DNA of 64,000 nt from Streptomyces chartreusis (GTDB lineage Bacteria; Actinomycetota; Actinomycetes; Streptomycetales; Streptomycetaceae). Under the pieces are notes generated by a model. The model searched no databases, was not told the DNA's origin, and saw only the letters and a program-made list of their open reading frames with translations. A program made the translations under genes and the position numbers. Shown here piece after piece: positions 34,093 to 43,611 of this stretch; within the stretch, counting starts at the first letter, position 1, and the number at the start of each line of letters is the position of its first letter. The stretch lies in assembly GCF_008704715.1 (NCBI RefSeq), contig NZ_CP023689.1:2170001-2234000 (forward strand), read 5' to 3'.

Positions 34093-36477
34093 CTACGTGC
34101 CGGTGAGGTGTTCCGGCCGTACCGGCGTGCGGTTGAGCTCCAGCCCGGTCGCGCTCCGGATCGCCGCGAGGACGGCCGGGGTCGAGGACAGGGTGGGTGC
34201 CTCGCCGATGCCACGGAGCCCGTACGGGGCGTGGTCGTCGGCGAGTTCGAGCACGTCGACGGGGATGGTCGGCGTGTCGAGGATCGTGGGGATGAGGTAG
34301 TCGGTGAAGGAGGGGTTCCTGACCTTCGCCGTCTTCGGGTCGACGATGATCTCCTCCATCACCGCCACGCCCAGGCCCTGGGTGGTGCCGCCCTGGATCT
34401 GGCCGATGACGGACAGCGGGTTGAGGGCCTTGCCGACGTCCTGGGCGCAGGCCAGCTCGATCACCTTCACCAGGCCGAGCTCGGTGTCCACCTCGACGAC
34501 CGCGCGGTGCGCGGCGAAGGAGTACTGGACGTGTCCGAAGCCCTGGCCGGTGCGCAGGTCGAACGCCTCGGTCGGACGGTGCCGCCACTCGGCCTCGACC
34601 TCGACGGCCTCGCCCTCCAGCAGGTCCACCAGATCGACGAGCACTTCGCCGCCGTCGGTGACTACCTTGCCGCCCTCCAGCAGGAGTTCGGCGGTGGCCC
34701 AGGCCGGGTGGTAGGAGCCGAACTTGCGGCGTCCGATCTCCAGGACCTTCTCGCGGACCAGCTCGCAGGAGTTCTTCACGGCGCCGCCGGTGACGTACGT
34801 CTGCCGGGAGGCCGAGGTCGAACCCGCCGAGCCCACCTGCGTGTCCGCCGGGTGGATGGTCACCTGGGTGACGCCCAGCTCGGTGCGGGCGATCTGCGCG
34901 TGGACGGTGACGCCGCCCTGGCCGACCTCCGCCATCGCGGTGTGCACGGTGGCCACCGGCTCGCCGCCGACGACCTCCATGCGCACCTTGGCGGTGGAGT
35001 AGTCGTCGAAGCCCTCGGAGAAGCCGACGTTCTTGATGCCGACCGCGTAGCCGACGCCTCGTACGACGCCCTCGCCGTGCGTGGTGTTGGACAGGCCGCC
35101 CGGCAGCTGCCGTACGTCCGCGCCCTCGCTGGACTCCCACTGGCGCTCCGGCGGCAGCGGCATCGCCTTGACGCGGCGCAGCAGTTCGGCAACGGGGGCC
35201 GGCGAGTCGACCGGCTGCCCGGTCGGCAGGAGTGTGCCCTGCTCCATGGCGTTGAGCTGCCGCAGCGCCACCGGGTCCATGCCCAGCTTCTCGGCCAGCT
35301 TGTCCATCTGCGCCTCGTAGGCGAAGCACGCCTGGACCGCGCCGAAGCCGCGCATCGCGCCGCAGGGCGGGTTGTTGGTGTAGAGGGCGATCGCCTCGAT
35401 GTCGACGTCGTCGATGACGTACGGGCCCACGGACAGCGAGGAGGCGTTGCCGACGACGGCCGGGGAGGCGGAGGCGTAGGCGCCGCCGTCCAGGACGATC
35501 CGGCACTTCATGTGGGTGAGCTTGCCGTCCTTGGTGGCCCCGTGCTCGTAGTACAGCTTGGCGGGGTGGCGGTGGACGTGCCCGAAGAACGACTCGAACC
35601 GGTTGTAGACGATCTTGACGGGCTTGCCGGTGCGCAGCGCCAGCAGGCAGGCGTGGATCTGCATCGACAGGTCCTCGCGGCCGCCGAAGGCACCGCCGAC
35701 GCCGGACAGCGTCATGCGGACCTTGCTCTCGGGCAGGCCGAGGACCGGGGCGATCTGGCGCAGGTCGCTGTGCAGCCACTGGGTGGCGATGTACAGGTGG
35801 ACGCCGCCGTCCTCGTCCGGCACGGCGAGGCCGGACTCCGGGCCGAGGAAGGCCTGGTCCTGCATGCCGAAGGTGTACTCGCCCTTGACGATCACGTCGG
35901 CCCGCTCCGCGGCCTTGGCCGCGTCGCCGCGGATGATCGGCTGGCGGTGGACGATGTTCGGGTGCGGGACGTGGCCGCTGTGGTGGTCGTCGCGGCCCTC
36001 GTGGACGAGGATCGCGTCCGGCGCGGTCGCGGAGGCCTCGTCGGTGATGACGGGCAGCTCGCGGTACTCGACCTTGATCTTCGCGGCGGCGCGCCGGGCC
36101 GTCTCCGGGTGGTCGGCGGCGACGATGGCGACCGGCTCGCCGTGGTGGCGGACCTTGCCGTGGGCGAGGACCGGGGTGTCCTGGATCTCCAGGCCGTAGT
36201 TCTTCACCTCGGTCGGCAGGTCGTCGTAGGTCATGACGGCGTAGACGCCCGCCATGGCCAGTGCCTCGCCGGTGTCGATGGACACGATCTCGGCGTGCGC
36301 GACGGTGGACCGGAGGATCTGCCCCCAGAGCATGTCCTCGTGCCACATGTCGGAGGAGTACGCGAACTCGCCGGTGACCTTGAGGGTGCCGTCCGGGCGG
36401 AGCGTGGACTCGCCGATGCCGCCCTTGGTCTGGGAACCCTGGGTGATCTTGGTGGGAGTGCCGTTAGGAGTGGACAC
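34093..36477 (-). CDS. xanthine dehydrogenase, molybdopterin-binding subunit
   Basis: This 794-residue protein starts at GTG 36477, one base after the iron-sulfur-subunit stop, with GGGAGAGG upstream. An a/b-hammerhead domain (about 30-140; LRPDGTLKVTGEFAYSSDM) is followed by the two molybdopterin-binding domains with GVGGAFGGRED (about 270) and, near the C-terminus, the catalytic-Glu motif GIGEAPTLS. The reaction is oxidation of hypoxanthine to xanthine and uric acid. It forms the complex with the Fe-S and FAD subunits encoded just upstream. The length is near the usual 760-800 residues. Confidence 0.92.
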   Translation of the reverse strand: MSTPNGTPTKITQGSQTKGGIGESTLRPDGTLKVTGEFAYSSDMWHEDMLWGQILRSTVAHAEIVSIDTGEALAMAGVYAVMTYDDLPTEVKNYGLEIQDTPVLAHGKVRHHGEPVAIVAADHPETARRAAAKIKVEYRELPVITDEASATAPDAILVHEGRDDHHSGHVPHPNIVHRQPIIRGDAAKAAERADVIVKGEYTFGMQDQAFLGPESGLAVPDEDGGVHLYIATQWLHSDLRQIAPVLGLPESKVRMTLSGVGGAFGGREDLSMQIHACLLALRTGKPVKIVYNRFESFFGHVHRHPAKLYYEHGATKDGKLTHMKCRIVLDGGAYASASPAVVGNASSLSVGPYVIDDVDIEAIALYTNNPPCGAMRGFGAVQACFAYEAQMDKLAEKLGMDPVALRQLNAMEQGTLLPTGQPVDSPAPVAELLRRVKAMPLPPERQWESSEGADVRQLPGGLSNTTHGEGVVRGVGYAVGIKNVGFSEGFDDYSTAKVRMEVVGGEPVATVHTAMAEVGQGGVTVHAQIARTELGVTQVTIHPADTQVGSAGSTSASRQTYVTGGAVKNSCELVREKVLEIGRRKFGSYHPAWATAELLLEGGKVVTDGGEVLVDLVDLLEGEAVEVEAEWRHRPTEAFDLRTGQGFGHVQYSFAAHRAVVEVDTELGLVKVIELACAQDVGKALNPLSVIGQIQGGTTQGLGVAVMEEIIVDPKTAKVRNPSFTDYLIPTILDTPTIPVDVLELADDHAPYGLRGIGEAPTLSSTPAVLAAIRSATGLELNRTPVRPEHLTGT

Positions 36478-36478
36478 G

Positions 36479-37062
<584 letters not shown>

Positions 37063-37063
<1 letters not shown>

Positions 37064-37956
37064 TACGCGGCTCCCTCCGTGAGGCGGCGCTCGCCGCGAT
37101 ACGACTCCCAGGTCCAGGTCAGCGTGCGGCGCGCCATGACGCCGACCGCGTGCCGGCGGTAGCTCGCCGTGCCCCGGACGTCGTCGATCGGGTTGCAGGC
37201 GCCCGAGCACAGCTCGGCGAACTGCTTGGCGACCGACGGGGTGATGATCTTGCCGTTGTCCCAGAAGCCGCCCTCTTCGAGCGCCGCGTTCAGGAACTCC
37301 TCGGCGGCCTTGGCCCGCACGGGGGTGGGGGCGGCCGAGCCGATGCCGGTGCGCACGGTCCGCGTCTCGGGGTGCAGGGCGAGCCCGAAGGCGCACACGG
37401 CGATGACCATCGCGTTGCGCGTGCCGACCTTCGAGTACTGCTGCGGCCCGTCGGCCTTCTTGATGTGGACGGCACGAATGAGCTCGTCCGCCGCCAGCGC
37501 ATTGCGCTTCACGCCGGTGTAGAAGGCGTCGATGGGGATGAGGCGGGTGCCGCGCTCGGCCGACTCGACCTCGACCTCGGCACCGGCCGCGAGGAGGGCG
37601 GGGTGGGCGTCACCGGCCGGGGAGGCGGTGCCGAGGTTGCCGCCGACGCCGCCGCGGTTGCGGATCTGCGGGGAGGCGACCGTGTGCGAGGCGAGCGCGA
37701 GGCCCGGCAGCTCGGCACGGAGGCTCTCCATGATCCTCGTGTACGGCACAGAGGCGCCGAGCCGCACGCTCTCCTCGCCGACCTCCCACTCGTAGAGGTC
37801 GCCGACGCGGTTCAGGTCGAGAAGGTACTCGGGCCGACGGTGGTCGAAGTTGATCTCGACCATCACATCGGTGCCACCCGCAATCGGCACAGCGGTGGGG
37901 TGCTCGGCCTTCGCGGCGAGCGCCTCCTCCCAGCTGGCGGGGCGAAGGAAGTCCAT
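37063..37956 (-). CDS. xanthine dehydrogenase, FAD-binding subunit
   Basis: This 297-residue protein belongs to the CoxM/XdhB FAD family. The FAD-binding loops are AVPIAGGTDVMVEI (about 22-35) and RNRGGVGGNLGTASPAGD (about 98-115), with a C-terminal CO-dehydrogenase-flavoprotein domain. It receives electrons from the Fe-S subunit and passes them to NAD+. It is first in the operon, with GAAGAGAG before ATG 37956, and diverges from pucR-like gene 38332 across 375 bp. Confidence 0.92.
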
Positions 37957-38331
37957 GACCGGCTCTCTTCTTCGTCTCGTGGGTCGTACGGTTTGAGCCA
38001 GATCAGGTGCGGCGGGCCCGGCTCGTTCATGTGCTGTTAACGCGCATTGACGTCAGTACACAGCGCGCTGCTCCACCGGGGTCAGTCACGGAAACCATGA
38101 AGGAGTTGGCTGGCCAGGGTAGGCATCTTGTAGATTCGTATGAACGGAGGTCACCAGTAACCTCCACGTCTTTCTCCGGAAACAGCAGCCACGGCGCTGT
38201 GACCTGGGACACCGTCCGAAAGACGACGAGCACCGCCCCCGGCGCCGCTCATCGGCCCGCCGTACGGGCCGCCCCGACTGACCCTTCAAGATTCATCGTA
38301 GATTTCGAGACAAAGAACGGCGGCGACGAGA
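37957..38331. promoter_or_regulatory. 375-bp divergent control region of the purine locus
   Basis: No convincing gene lies here. A TTGACG hexamer occurs at about 38047 on the plus strand without a good -10. TGTGCTG (about 38031) and CAGTACACA (about 38052) form an imperfect inverted pair. A small hairpin GGAGGT/ACCTCC lies at 38146-38165. One of these may bind the PucR regulator, but I cannot say which. Confidence 0.4.
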
Positions 38332-40005
38332 ATGCGGCTGCGCGCACTGCTGGAATCCGACGCGCTGGGCCTCAAGCTGCTCGGCGGCGAGGACGAGCTG
38401 GATCGCACCGTGCGCGGCGTGATGACCACCGACCTGCGCGACCCCAGCCGCTATCTGTCCGGCGGTGAGCTGGTGCTCACGGGCCTGGCCTGGCGGCGCG
38501 ACGCCGCGGACTCCGACCCTTTCGTGCACATCCTGGTGCAGGCCGGCGTGGCCGCCCTGGCCGCCGGTGAGGCCGAGCTCGGAGACATTCCCGACGACCT
38601 GGTGACGGCCTGCGCCCGGCACCGTCTGCCGTTGTTCGCGGTGCACGAGTCGGTGGCCTTCGCGACGGTCACCGAGCATGTCGTACGGCAGGTCAGCGGC
38701 GAGCGGGCCGGGGATCTGGCGGCCGTCGTCGACCGGCACCGCCGGATGATGACCTCGGGCCCGGCGGGCGGCGGCCCGGACGTGGTCCTGGACCTCCTCG
38801 GCTCGGACCTGGACCTGCGGGCCTGGGTGCTGTCGCCGACGGGCCGGCTCATCGCGGGCTCCGAGGTCGGGGGCCCCGCCCTGCCCGCCGAGCTGTGCGC
38901 CAGGCTGGCGGCGGAGCATCTGACGGCCGCCCGCACGGGCCGCCGCGGCCCGCACCGGATCACCCTCGGCACCGCGACGTACTCCCTGTTCCCGATCCGC
39001 AGCAGCAGTCGCGGCGCCCAGGGCTCGCGGGACGTGCGCGAGACGCTGCTGTCGGACTGGCTGCTGGCCGTGGAGGCGGACGCGAGCGACTGGCCGGAGG
39101 AGCGGCTCGACCTCCTCCAGGGCGTCACCCAGCTGATCGCGGTCGAACGGGACCGCCGGGACGCGGCCCGCACGGTCCGCCGCCGCCTCGCCCAGGAGGT
39201 CCTGGAACTGGTCCAGACGGGTGCGGCGCCGGCCGAGATCGCCGCACGCCTCCGGGTGGCCGCACCCGTCCTGCTGCCCGGCCTCGGGGCCGCCCCGCAC
39301 TGGCAGGTGGTGGTCGCGCGGGCCGAGTGGGAGGGCGCCGACATCGAGGCGGGCCCGATCGCCCAGTCCCTCCTGGAGGAGATCCTGGTGGACCCGCTGG
39401 CCACCGGCCCGGAGCCCTCCGACCGCATCGCGGTGGCCCACACGGGTGACGAGGCCATCGCCCTGGTCCCCCTCCCCGCCGTCTCCTCGGAGCACGACGG
39501 CTCGGAGGCCGGCATCCTCGCCGACGCGCTGCTGGAGTCGGTCCGCACCCCGCTCTCGGCGGGCCTGAACGACGACGGCCGGGTCACGCTCGGTGTCAGC
39601 GCGGCGGTGCACTCGGCGGAGGGCCTGCGCGGCGCCCTGGAGGAGGCCCGCCACGCCCGCCGGGTGGCGGCGGCGCGCCCCGGCAGGGTCTGCGCGGCCG
39701 GCCACCAGGAACTGGCGTCCCATGTCCTCCTGCTGCCCTTCGTCCCCGACGACGTACGCCGGGCCTTCACCGCGCGCCTCCTGGACCCCCTGCGCGACTA
39801 CGACCGCCGCCACCGGGCCGAGCTGATCCCCACCCTCGAAGCCTTCCTGGACTGCGACGGCTCCTGGACCCGCTGCGCGACCCGTCTCCACCTGCACGTC
39901 AACACACTGCGCTATCGGGTCGGCAGGATCGAGCAGTTGACGAGTCGGGACCTCTCCCGGCTGGAGGACAAGCTCGATTTCTTCTTGGCATTGCGGATGA
40001 GTTGA
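38332..40005 (+). CDS. PucR-family transcriptional regulator of purine catabolism
   Basis: This 557-residue protein has an N-terminal purine-catabolism PucR domain (about 1-130; RALLESDALGLKLLGGEDELDRTVRGVMTT split around the motif, then DLRDPSRYLSGGELVLTG), a long middle GGDEF-like region, and a C-terminal PucR helix-turn-helix (about 495-550; HVNTLRYRVGRIEQLTSRDL). It diverges from the xanthine dehydrogenase operon, so it most likely controls that operon and possibly itself in response to a purine or ureide. ATG 38332 follows GACGAG. Confidence 0.9.
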   Translation: MRLRALLESDALGLKLLGGEDELDRTVRGVMTTDLRDPSRYLSGGELVLTGLAWRRDAADSDPFVHILVQAGVAALAAGEAELGDIPDDLVTACARHRLPLFAVHESVAFATVTEHVVRQVSGERAGDLAAVVDRHRRMMTSGPAGGGPDVVLDLLGSDLDLRAWVLSPTGRLIAGSEVGGPALPAELCARLAAEHLTAARTGRRGPHRITLGTATYSLFPIRSSSRGAQGSRDVRETLLSDWLLAVEADASDWPEERLDLLQGVTQLIAVERDRRDAARTVRRRLAQEVLELVQTGAAPAEIAARLRVAAPVLLPGLGAAPHWQVVVARAEWEGADIEAGPIAQSLLEEILVDPLATGPEPSDRIAVAHTGDEAIALVPLPAVSSEHDGSEAGILADALLESVRTPLSAGLNDDGRVTLGVSAAVHSAEGLRGALEEARHARRVAAARPGRVCAAGHQELASHVLLLPFVPDDVRRAFTARLLDPLRDYDRRHRAELIPTLEAFLDCDGSWTRCATRLHLHVNTLRYRVGRIEQLTSRDLSRLEDKLDFFLALRMS

Positions 40006-40158
40006 CCCCACGCGGCCACCCCGCCGGATGGCACCAAGTGCCGTCGCTGTCCCACGACTTTGTGAAATCCTTCACCCACCCTCTTGGCCGGGCCGCCAGA
40101 TTCGTGCTGAGATGCCGCCACCACTCAACAGCTCGATGGCGTGCTCGGGGAGGGACAG

Positions 40159-40941
40159 GTGGCGCATACCGCCATGTCTGGTAACGGAACGACCGACGGT
40201 GACGATCCACTCCAGACCGCGGTATGGCGGCTGCGTTCACGCGCCTGCTGGGCGGACGCGGCGGCCCTGCTACGGCCGGTGACGGCGTCGGCCTCGCTCC
40301 AGCGGGCGTCGCTGCTGGTGGAGCGCTGCCTCTACACCGAGCAGGGCTGGGAGGAGGCCGAGGACGCACTCCGTACGGCCGAGGCGCTCGCCCACAGTGA
40401 CGACGAGCGGGGCGCGGCAGCTTGTGAACGCGGGCAACTTGCGTACGCGGCGACGCTGCACGGAGTGCGCGACCGGGCGGACGAGGCGCGGGCGGCACTG
40501 GGCCGGGCGGCGGCGCTGATCCCTCCGGGGGCAGCGGGCCGGTCCCTCCTGGACTTCCGCCGCGGCCTCCTGGCGGAGAACCTGGCCCGCTCACCCCAGG
40601 CCGCACGAGCCGCCTACCGCCGAGCCCACGCCGGCGCCACGGCGCACGCCGACCCGCTCCTGCTCTCCTTCACCTGGCGCCACCTGGCCGGACTGGCCCT
40701 GCGCGACGGCGAGTTGGCGGAGGCCCGGCACGGCTTCGCCGAGTCCCTGCGCATCCGCGAGGAACTCGGCTACCTGGTGGGTACGGCCCCCGCGCTCGCG
40801 TCCCTGGCCGACGCGGAATCCGAACCGGAGGCGTCCCGCCTCCGCGAGGAAGCCACCCGCCTCTTCCGCCTACTGGGCGGAGTCCCCACCTGGCTGGCCC
40901 ACCAACTGACCCCACCGGCCCCGGACGCAGCAACGGCGTAG
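40159..40941 (+). CDS. TPR-like helical repeat protein
   Basis: I place the start at GTG 40159, behind GGGGAGGGA; GTG 40141 and ATG 40174 are alternatives. The 260-residue product is almost wholly helical, with TPR-like Ala/Leu-rich helix pairs (WEEAEDALRTAEALAHSDDERGAAA around 60-85, then repeats to about 220). This type of protein normally mediates protein contacts. No catalytic or membrane segment is seen. It follows the PucR gene by 153 bp. I do not recognise a specific family. Confidence 0.75.
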   Translation: MAHTAMSGNGTTDGDDPLQTAVWRLRSRACWADAAALLRPVTASASLQRASLLVERCLYTEQGWEEAEDALRTAEALAHSDDERGAAACERGQLAYAATLHGVRDRADEARAALGRAAALIPPGAAGRSLLDFRRGLLAENLARSPQAARAAYRRAHAGATAHADPLLLSFTWRHLAGLALRDGELAEARHGFAESLRIREELGYLVGTAPALASLADAESEPEASRLREEATRLFRLLGGVPTWLAHQLTPPAPDAATA

Positions 40942-41000
40942 CCCCAGGACCAACCCTGGGGCTGCCGCCCCAGACCCCGCTTCGGCCTGAACGGCCTCGT

Positions 41001-41023
41001 CCTCAAACGCCGGACGGGCTGAA
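41001..41023. repeat. Streptomyces-type dispersed intergenic repeat
   Basis: CCTCAAACGCCGGACGGGCT and the following GAA match a short motif that I recall as very common in intergenic regions of Streptomyces. It lies after the TPR-like gene. Copy number cannot be tested here. Confidence 0.5.
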
Positions 41024-41126
41024 GGGGTGGGTGCCCACCGGCGGAAATGGTTGCGGCCCGGCGCGGAACGGGCGGCAAGAGGCAGGCGGAGCCGAGAGAC
41101 GCGCCCGCCCACGGCGGCAAGGGGAC

Positions 41127-41223
41127 GTGCCGGGGGGTGTCCGCCCGCAGCGTCGGGCGTCAAGACACAGCACCCTTCTAAGTGAGGGCAACCGCCCGAC
41201 CGAGGACGGACACCCCCCGGCAC
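41127..41223. repeat. two-tier 97-nt inverted repeat
   Basis: The outer 17-nt arms (GTGCCGGGGGGTGTCCG at 41127-41143 and its exact complement at 41207-41223) enclose inner 8-nt arms (GTCGGGCG at 41152-41159, CGCCCGAC at 41193-41200) and a loop of 33 nt. It sits in a 356-bp gene-free region (40942-41297) between the convergent TPR-like and GntR genes. It could be a large terminator or a small mobile-element relic. I see nothing else in that region beyond the short repeat at 41001. Confidence 0.7.
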
Positions 41224-41297
41224 GGCCCCGACCCACCCCCACCCGCAGGCGCTACGCAAGCCCCCACTCGGCGCAACGGGCCGCCGCAGGCATCCCG

Positions 41298-42245
41298 TCA
41301 GCGCGCCCCGCCGAAGTGCTCCCCCACCAACGACCGCACCACATCCAGATCCCGCGCGATCAACGCATCCAACAGCGCCATGTGCTCCGCCGCATCCGCC
41401 AGCAGATCGGCATGCCCCCGCCCCGACACCCGCACCGGCCCCACCAGCGGCCACTGAGCCCGCCGATGCAGATCATCGGCGAGCTGGACCAACTGCTCGT
41501 TGCCACAGAACGCGAGCACCGCCCGATGGAACGACCGGTCCGACTCCGCATACGTGGCCCGGCACCCGGAAGATGCCGCCCGCACCGTAGCCTCCGCCAA
41601 CGGCCGCAACTCAGCCCACCGTTCGACAGAAACCGTACGCGCCAGCCGCAGCATCACCGGCACCTCGATCAACGCCCGCACCTCGGCCAGCTCGGCCAGC
41701 TCCCGAGCCCCCCGCTCGACCACCCGGAACCCCCGGTTGGGCACGACCTCGACGGCCCCCTCCAACGCGAGCTGCTGCATCGCCTCCCGCACCGGCGTCG
41801 CAGAAACCCCGAACCGCTCCCCCAACGCAGGCGCCGAGTACACCGCCCCGGGCGTCAGTTCACCGGTGACCAGCGCGGTACGCAACGCGTCCAGGATCTG
41901 CCCCCGCACCGAGGCCCGCTGCACCAAGGCCCGAGGCCGCGGAATAGGCGTCTCACTGTGCGTGTGCTCACCCCGAGCCAAGGCCCCGGCGTCACCCCGC
42001 CCCGGCCCACCATCCACACCACGCTCAGCCCGCTCAACCCTGTCAGCCCGCTCAACGCGCTCATCCCGGTCGACCCGACCGCCCCGCTCCCCCTCCACGC
42101 CCCGCCCCTGCACAGGCACACGCGGCACATCCACCCGAACCTCGGGACCCCCGACCCCCACGCCGCCCACACCTTCCGCCCCGCCCAAGCCACCCGACCC
42201 ATCCGGATTCCCCGTCGCCGCGGAGCCCTGCGCGCCCTGCTTCAC
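41298..42245 (-). CDS. GntR/FCD-family regulator with long low-complexity N-terminus
   Basis: I choose GTG 42245, behind GGAGGAGG; the in-frame ATG at 42281 has no such site. The 315-residue product begins with about 95 residues of Gly-rich then Arg/Glu/Asp-rich sequence (RDERVERADRVERAERGVD) that is probably disordered or coiled. A GntR winged HTH follows (PALGERFGVSATPVREAMQQLALEG) and then a C-terminal FCD ligand domain (about 175-310; ESDRSFHRAVLAFCGN). FCD regulators usually sense organic acids. It diverges from the FhuF-like gene and could regulate it or an unlinked operon. Confidence 0.85.
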   Translation of the reverse strand: MKQGAQGSAATGNPDGSGGLGGAEGVGGVGVGGPEVRVDVPRVPVQGRGVEGERGGRVDRDERVERADRVERAERGVDGGPGRGDAGALARGEHTHSETPIPRPRALVQRASVRGQILDALRTALVTGELTPGAVYSAPALGERFGVSATPVREAMQQLALEGAVEVVPNRGFRVVERGARELAELAEVRALIEVPVMLRLARTVSVERWAELRPLAEATVRAASSGCRATYAESDRSFHRAVLAFCGNEQLVQLADDLHRRAQWPLVGPVRVSGRGHADLLADAAEHMALLDALIARDLDVVRSLVGEHFGGAR

Positions 42246-42356
42246 GGGTCCTCCTCCGGACGTGTCGGTACTTGGGGTCATTACGGCGGGTTGTTACTCA
42301 CCCGTCAAGCACCATAGGCGCAGAACGCGACAGTTCAAACCGCAGCGATCTTCGGT

Positions 42357-42373
42357 AAGGTAAGGCTTACCTT
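42357..42373. promoter_or_regulatory. DmdR/IdeR-type iron box
   Basis: AAGGTAA-GGC-TTACCTT is a 7-3-7 palindrome close to the actinobacterial iron box TTAGGTTAGGCTAACCTAA. It ends 26 bp before the FhuF-like start. Ferrous-iron-loaded DmdR should repress that gene. Confidence 0.8.
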
Positions 42374-42399
42374 TGAAGCCTCATGGATCGGCGGCCACC

Positions 42400-43251
42400 A
42401 TGCCCGTGCCCCCTACGGCCCTCGCAGACGCCTACACCCGTCTCACCACGGCCTTCCCGGGGCTGGACATCATCCAGCCGCCCGCCCCCGAGCCCATGCC
42501 CGACCACGACGGATGGGTCACCGCGGCCGCCCTCGCCGCCGGCGGCGGCACCCTCGACGCCTTCCTGGCCTGGGACGACGCACAGGTGGTGCGCGACTAC
42601 GGACAGCCCGCCCGCCCGGACGTCGTCGCCAGCTTCGGCCTGCACCGCTACGCCTGGCCCGCCTGCCTGCTGATCACCGTCCCCTGGTTCCTGCTCCGCC
42701 GCGTCCCCCGCCTCCCCGTGACACATGTCTCGTACGACCGCACGGCCCCCGGCCTCGCGATAGGCCGCCTGGCGGCCCGCCCGGCCGCCTTCGCCTGCCT
42801 CCCCGGCGACCCGGCGGCCACCCTGCCCGGCGCCAGGGTCGTCCCGGACGAGGAGGCGCTGCGCGCGGAGGTGCGGGCCGCCCTCGCCGAGCACCTCGAA
42901 CCCGTCCTCGCCGGCTTCGGCCCGCGCATGCGCCGCCGCGGCCGCGCGCTGTGGGGCATGGCGACCGACGAGATCGTCGAGAGCCTCTGGTACGTCGCCC
43001 ACCTGTTCGGCGACGGCGAGCAGGACCGGGCCCGCCATGAGCTGGAACTGCTCCTGCCGGGGGCGACACAGCCGTACGTCGGCTCGGCCGCCTTCCGTGA
43101 ACTGACCGGCCCGAACGGTGAGTCACTGCCCACCCGGGACCGGGCGAGCTGCTGCATGTTCTACACGCTGCGCCCCGAGGACACCTGCGCCACCTGCCCG
43201 CGCACCTGCGACGCGGACCGGGTCACCAAACTGCTGGCGGCGGCGAGCTGA
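42400..43251 (+). CDS. FhuF-like [2Fe-2S] ferric-siderophore reductase
   Basis: I choose ATG 42400 (MPVPPTALADAY); a TTG at 42373 would start inside the iron box. The 283-residue protein ends with the FhuF cluster motif CC-x10-C-x2-C (CCMFYTLRPEDTCATC). The N-terminal part is an IucA/FhuF-like helical domain. FhuF proteins reduce ferric iron from hydroxamate siderophores such as desferrioxamine on the cytoplasmic side. The iron box directly upstream supports this. No siderophore transporter lies in the window. Confidence 0.85.
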   Translation: MPVPPTALADAYTRLTTAFPGLDIIQPPAPEPMPDHDGWVTAAALAAGGGTLDAFLAWDDAQVVRDYGQPARPDVVASFGLHRYAWPACLLITVPWFLLRRVPRLPVTHVSYDRTAPGLAIGRLAARPAAFACLPGDPAATLPGARVVPDEEALRAEVRAALAEHLEPVLAGFGPRMRRRGRALWGMATDEIVESLWYVAHLFGDGEQDRARHELELLLPGATQPYVGSAAFRELTGPNGESLPTRDRASCCMFYTLRPEDTCATCPRTCDADRVTKLLAAAS

Positions 43252-43611
43252 ACTTCCGGCCACCGAGTTCGTCCGCCCGCCCAACACCCTTTGAACAGCG
43301 CGAGTTGAGGCCCCCTCAGGCGGCGCGTCACCCTTCGTGCCGTAAGATCACCCACGAGCGGGACACTCGTTACGGTTACAGGCGTTTCACAATTTCCTCA
43401 CTCCGCGCAGGAACTTTCCGTGGCACCACCCTCACGGGTAGTCTTGTTCGAACTCAACTCCTGCCCCTCAAGCGGCAGTTCGAGCAGAATGCTGCCCTGG
43501 GCATCCCCTTGCACTTCCTTGGCGGCCTCTTGCCCCGAAACCCCCTGAGGGCCAGCGGGATTGGGCCACTATGGCGGGCGTTACGCCCTATCCCAATGCA
43601 AGGGACCCCAG
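43252..43611 (+). promoter_or_regulatory. 360-bp gene-free leader of the DUF2637 gene
   Basis: I see no credible gene; an open frame starting at 43305 continues through the DUF2637 gene in another frame and has no family features. A 13-bp palindrome GGGCG-TTA-CGCCC lies at 43576-43588, 23 bp before ATG 43612, and may be an operator. AGGGA (43601-43605) is the ribosome binding site. Confidence 0.4.
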
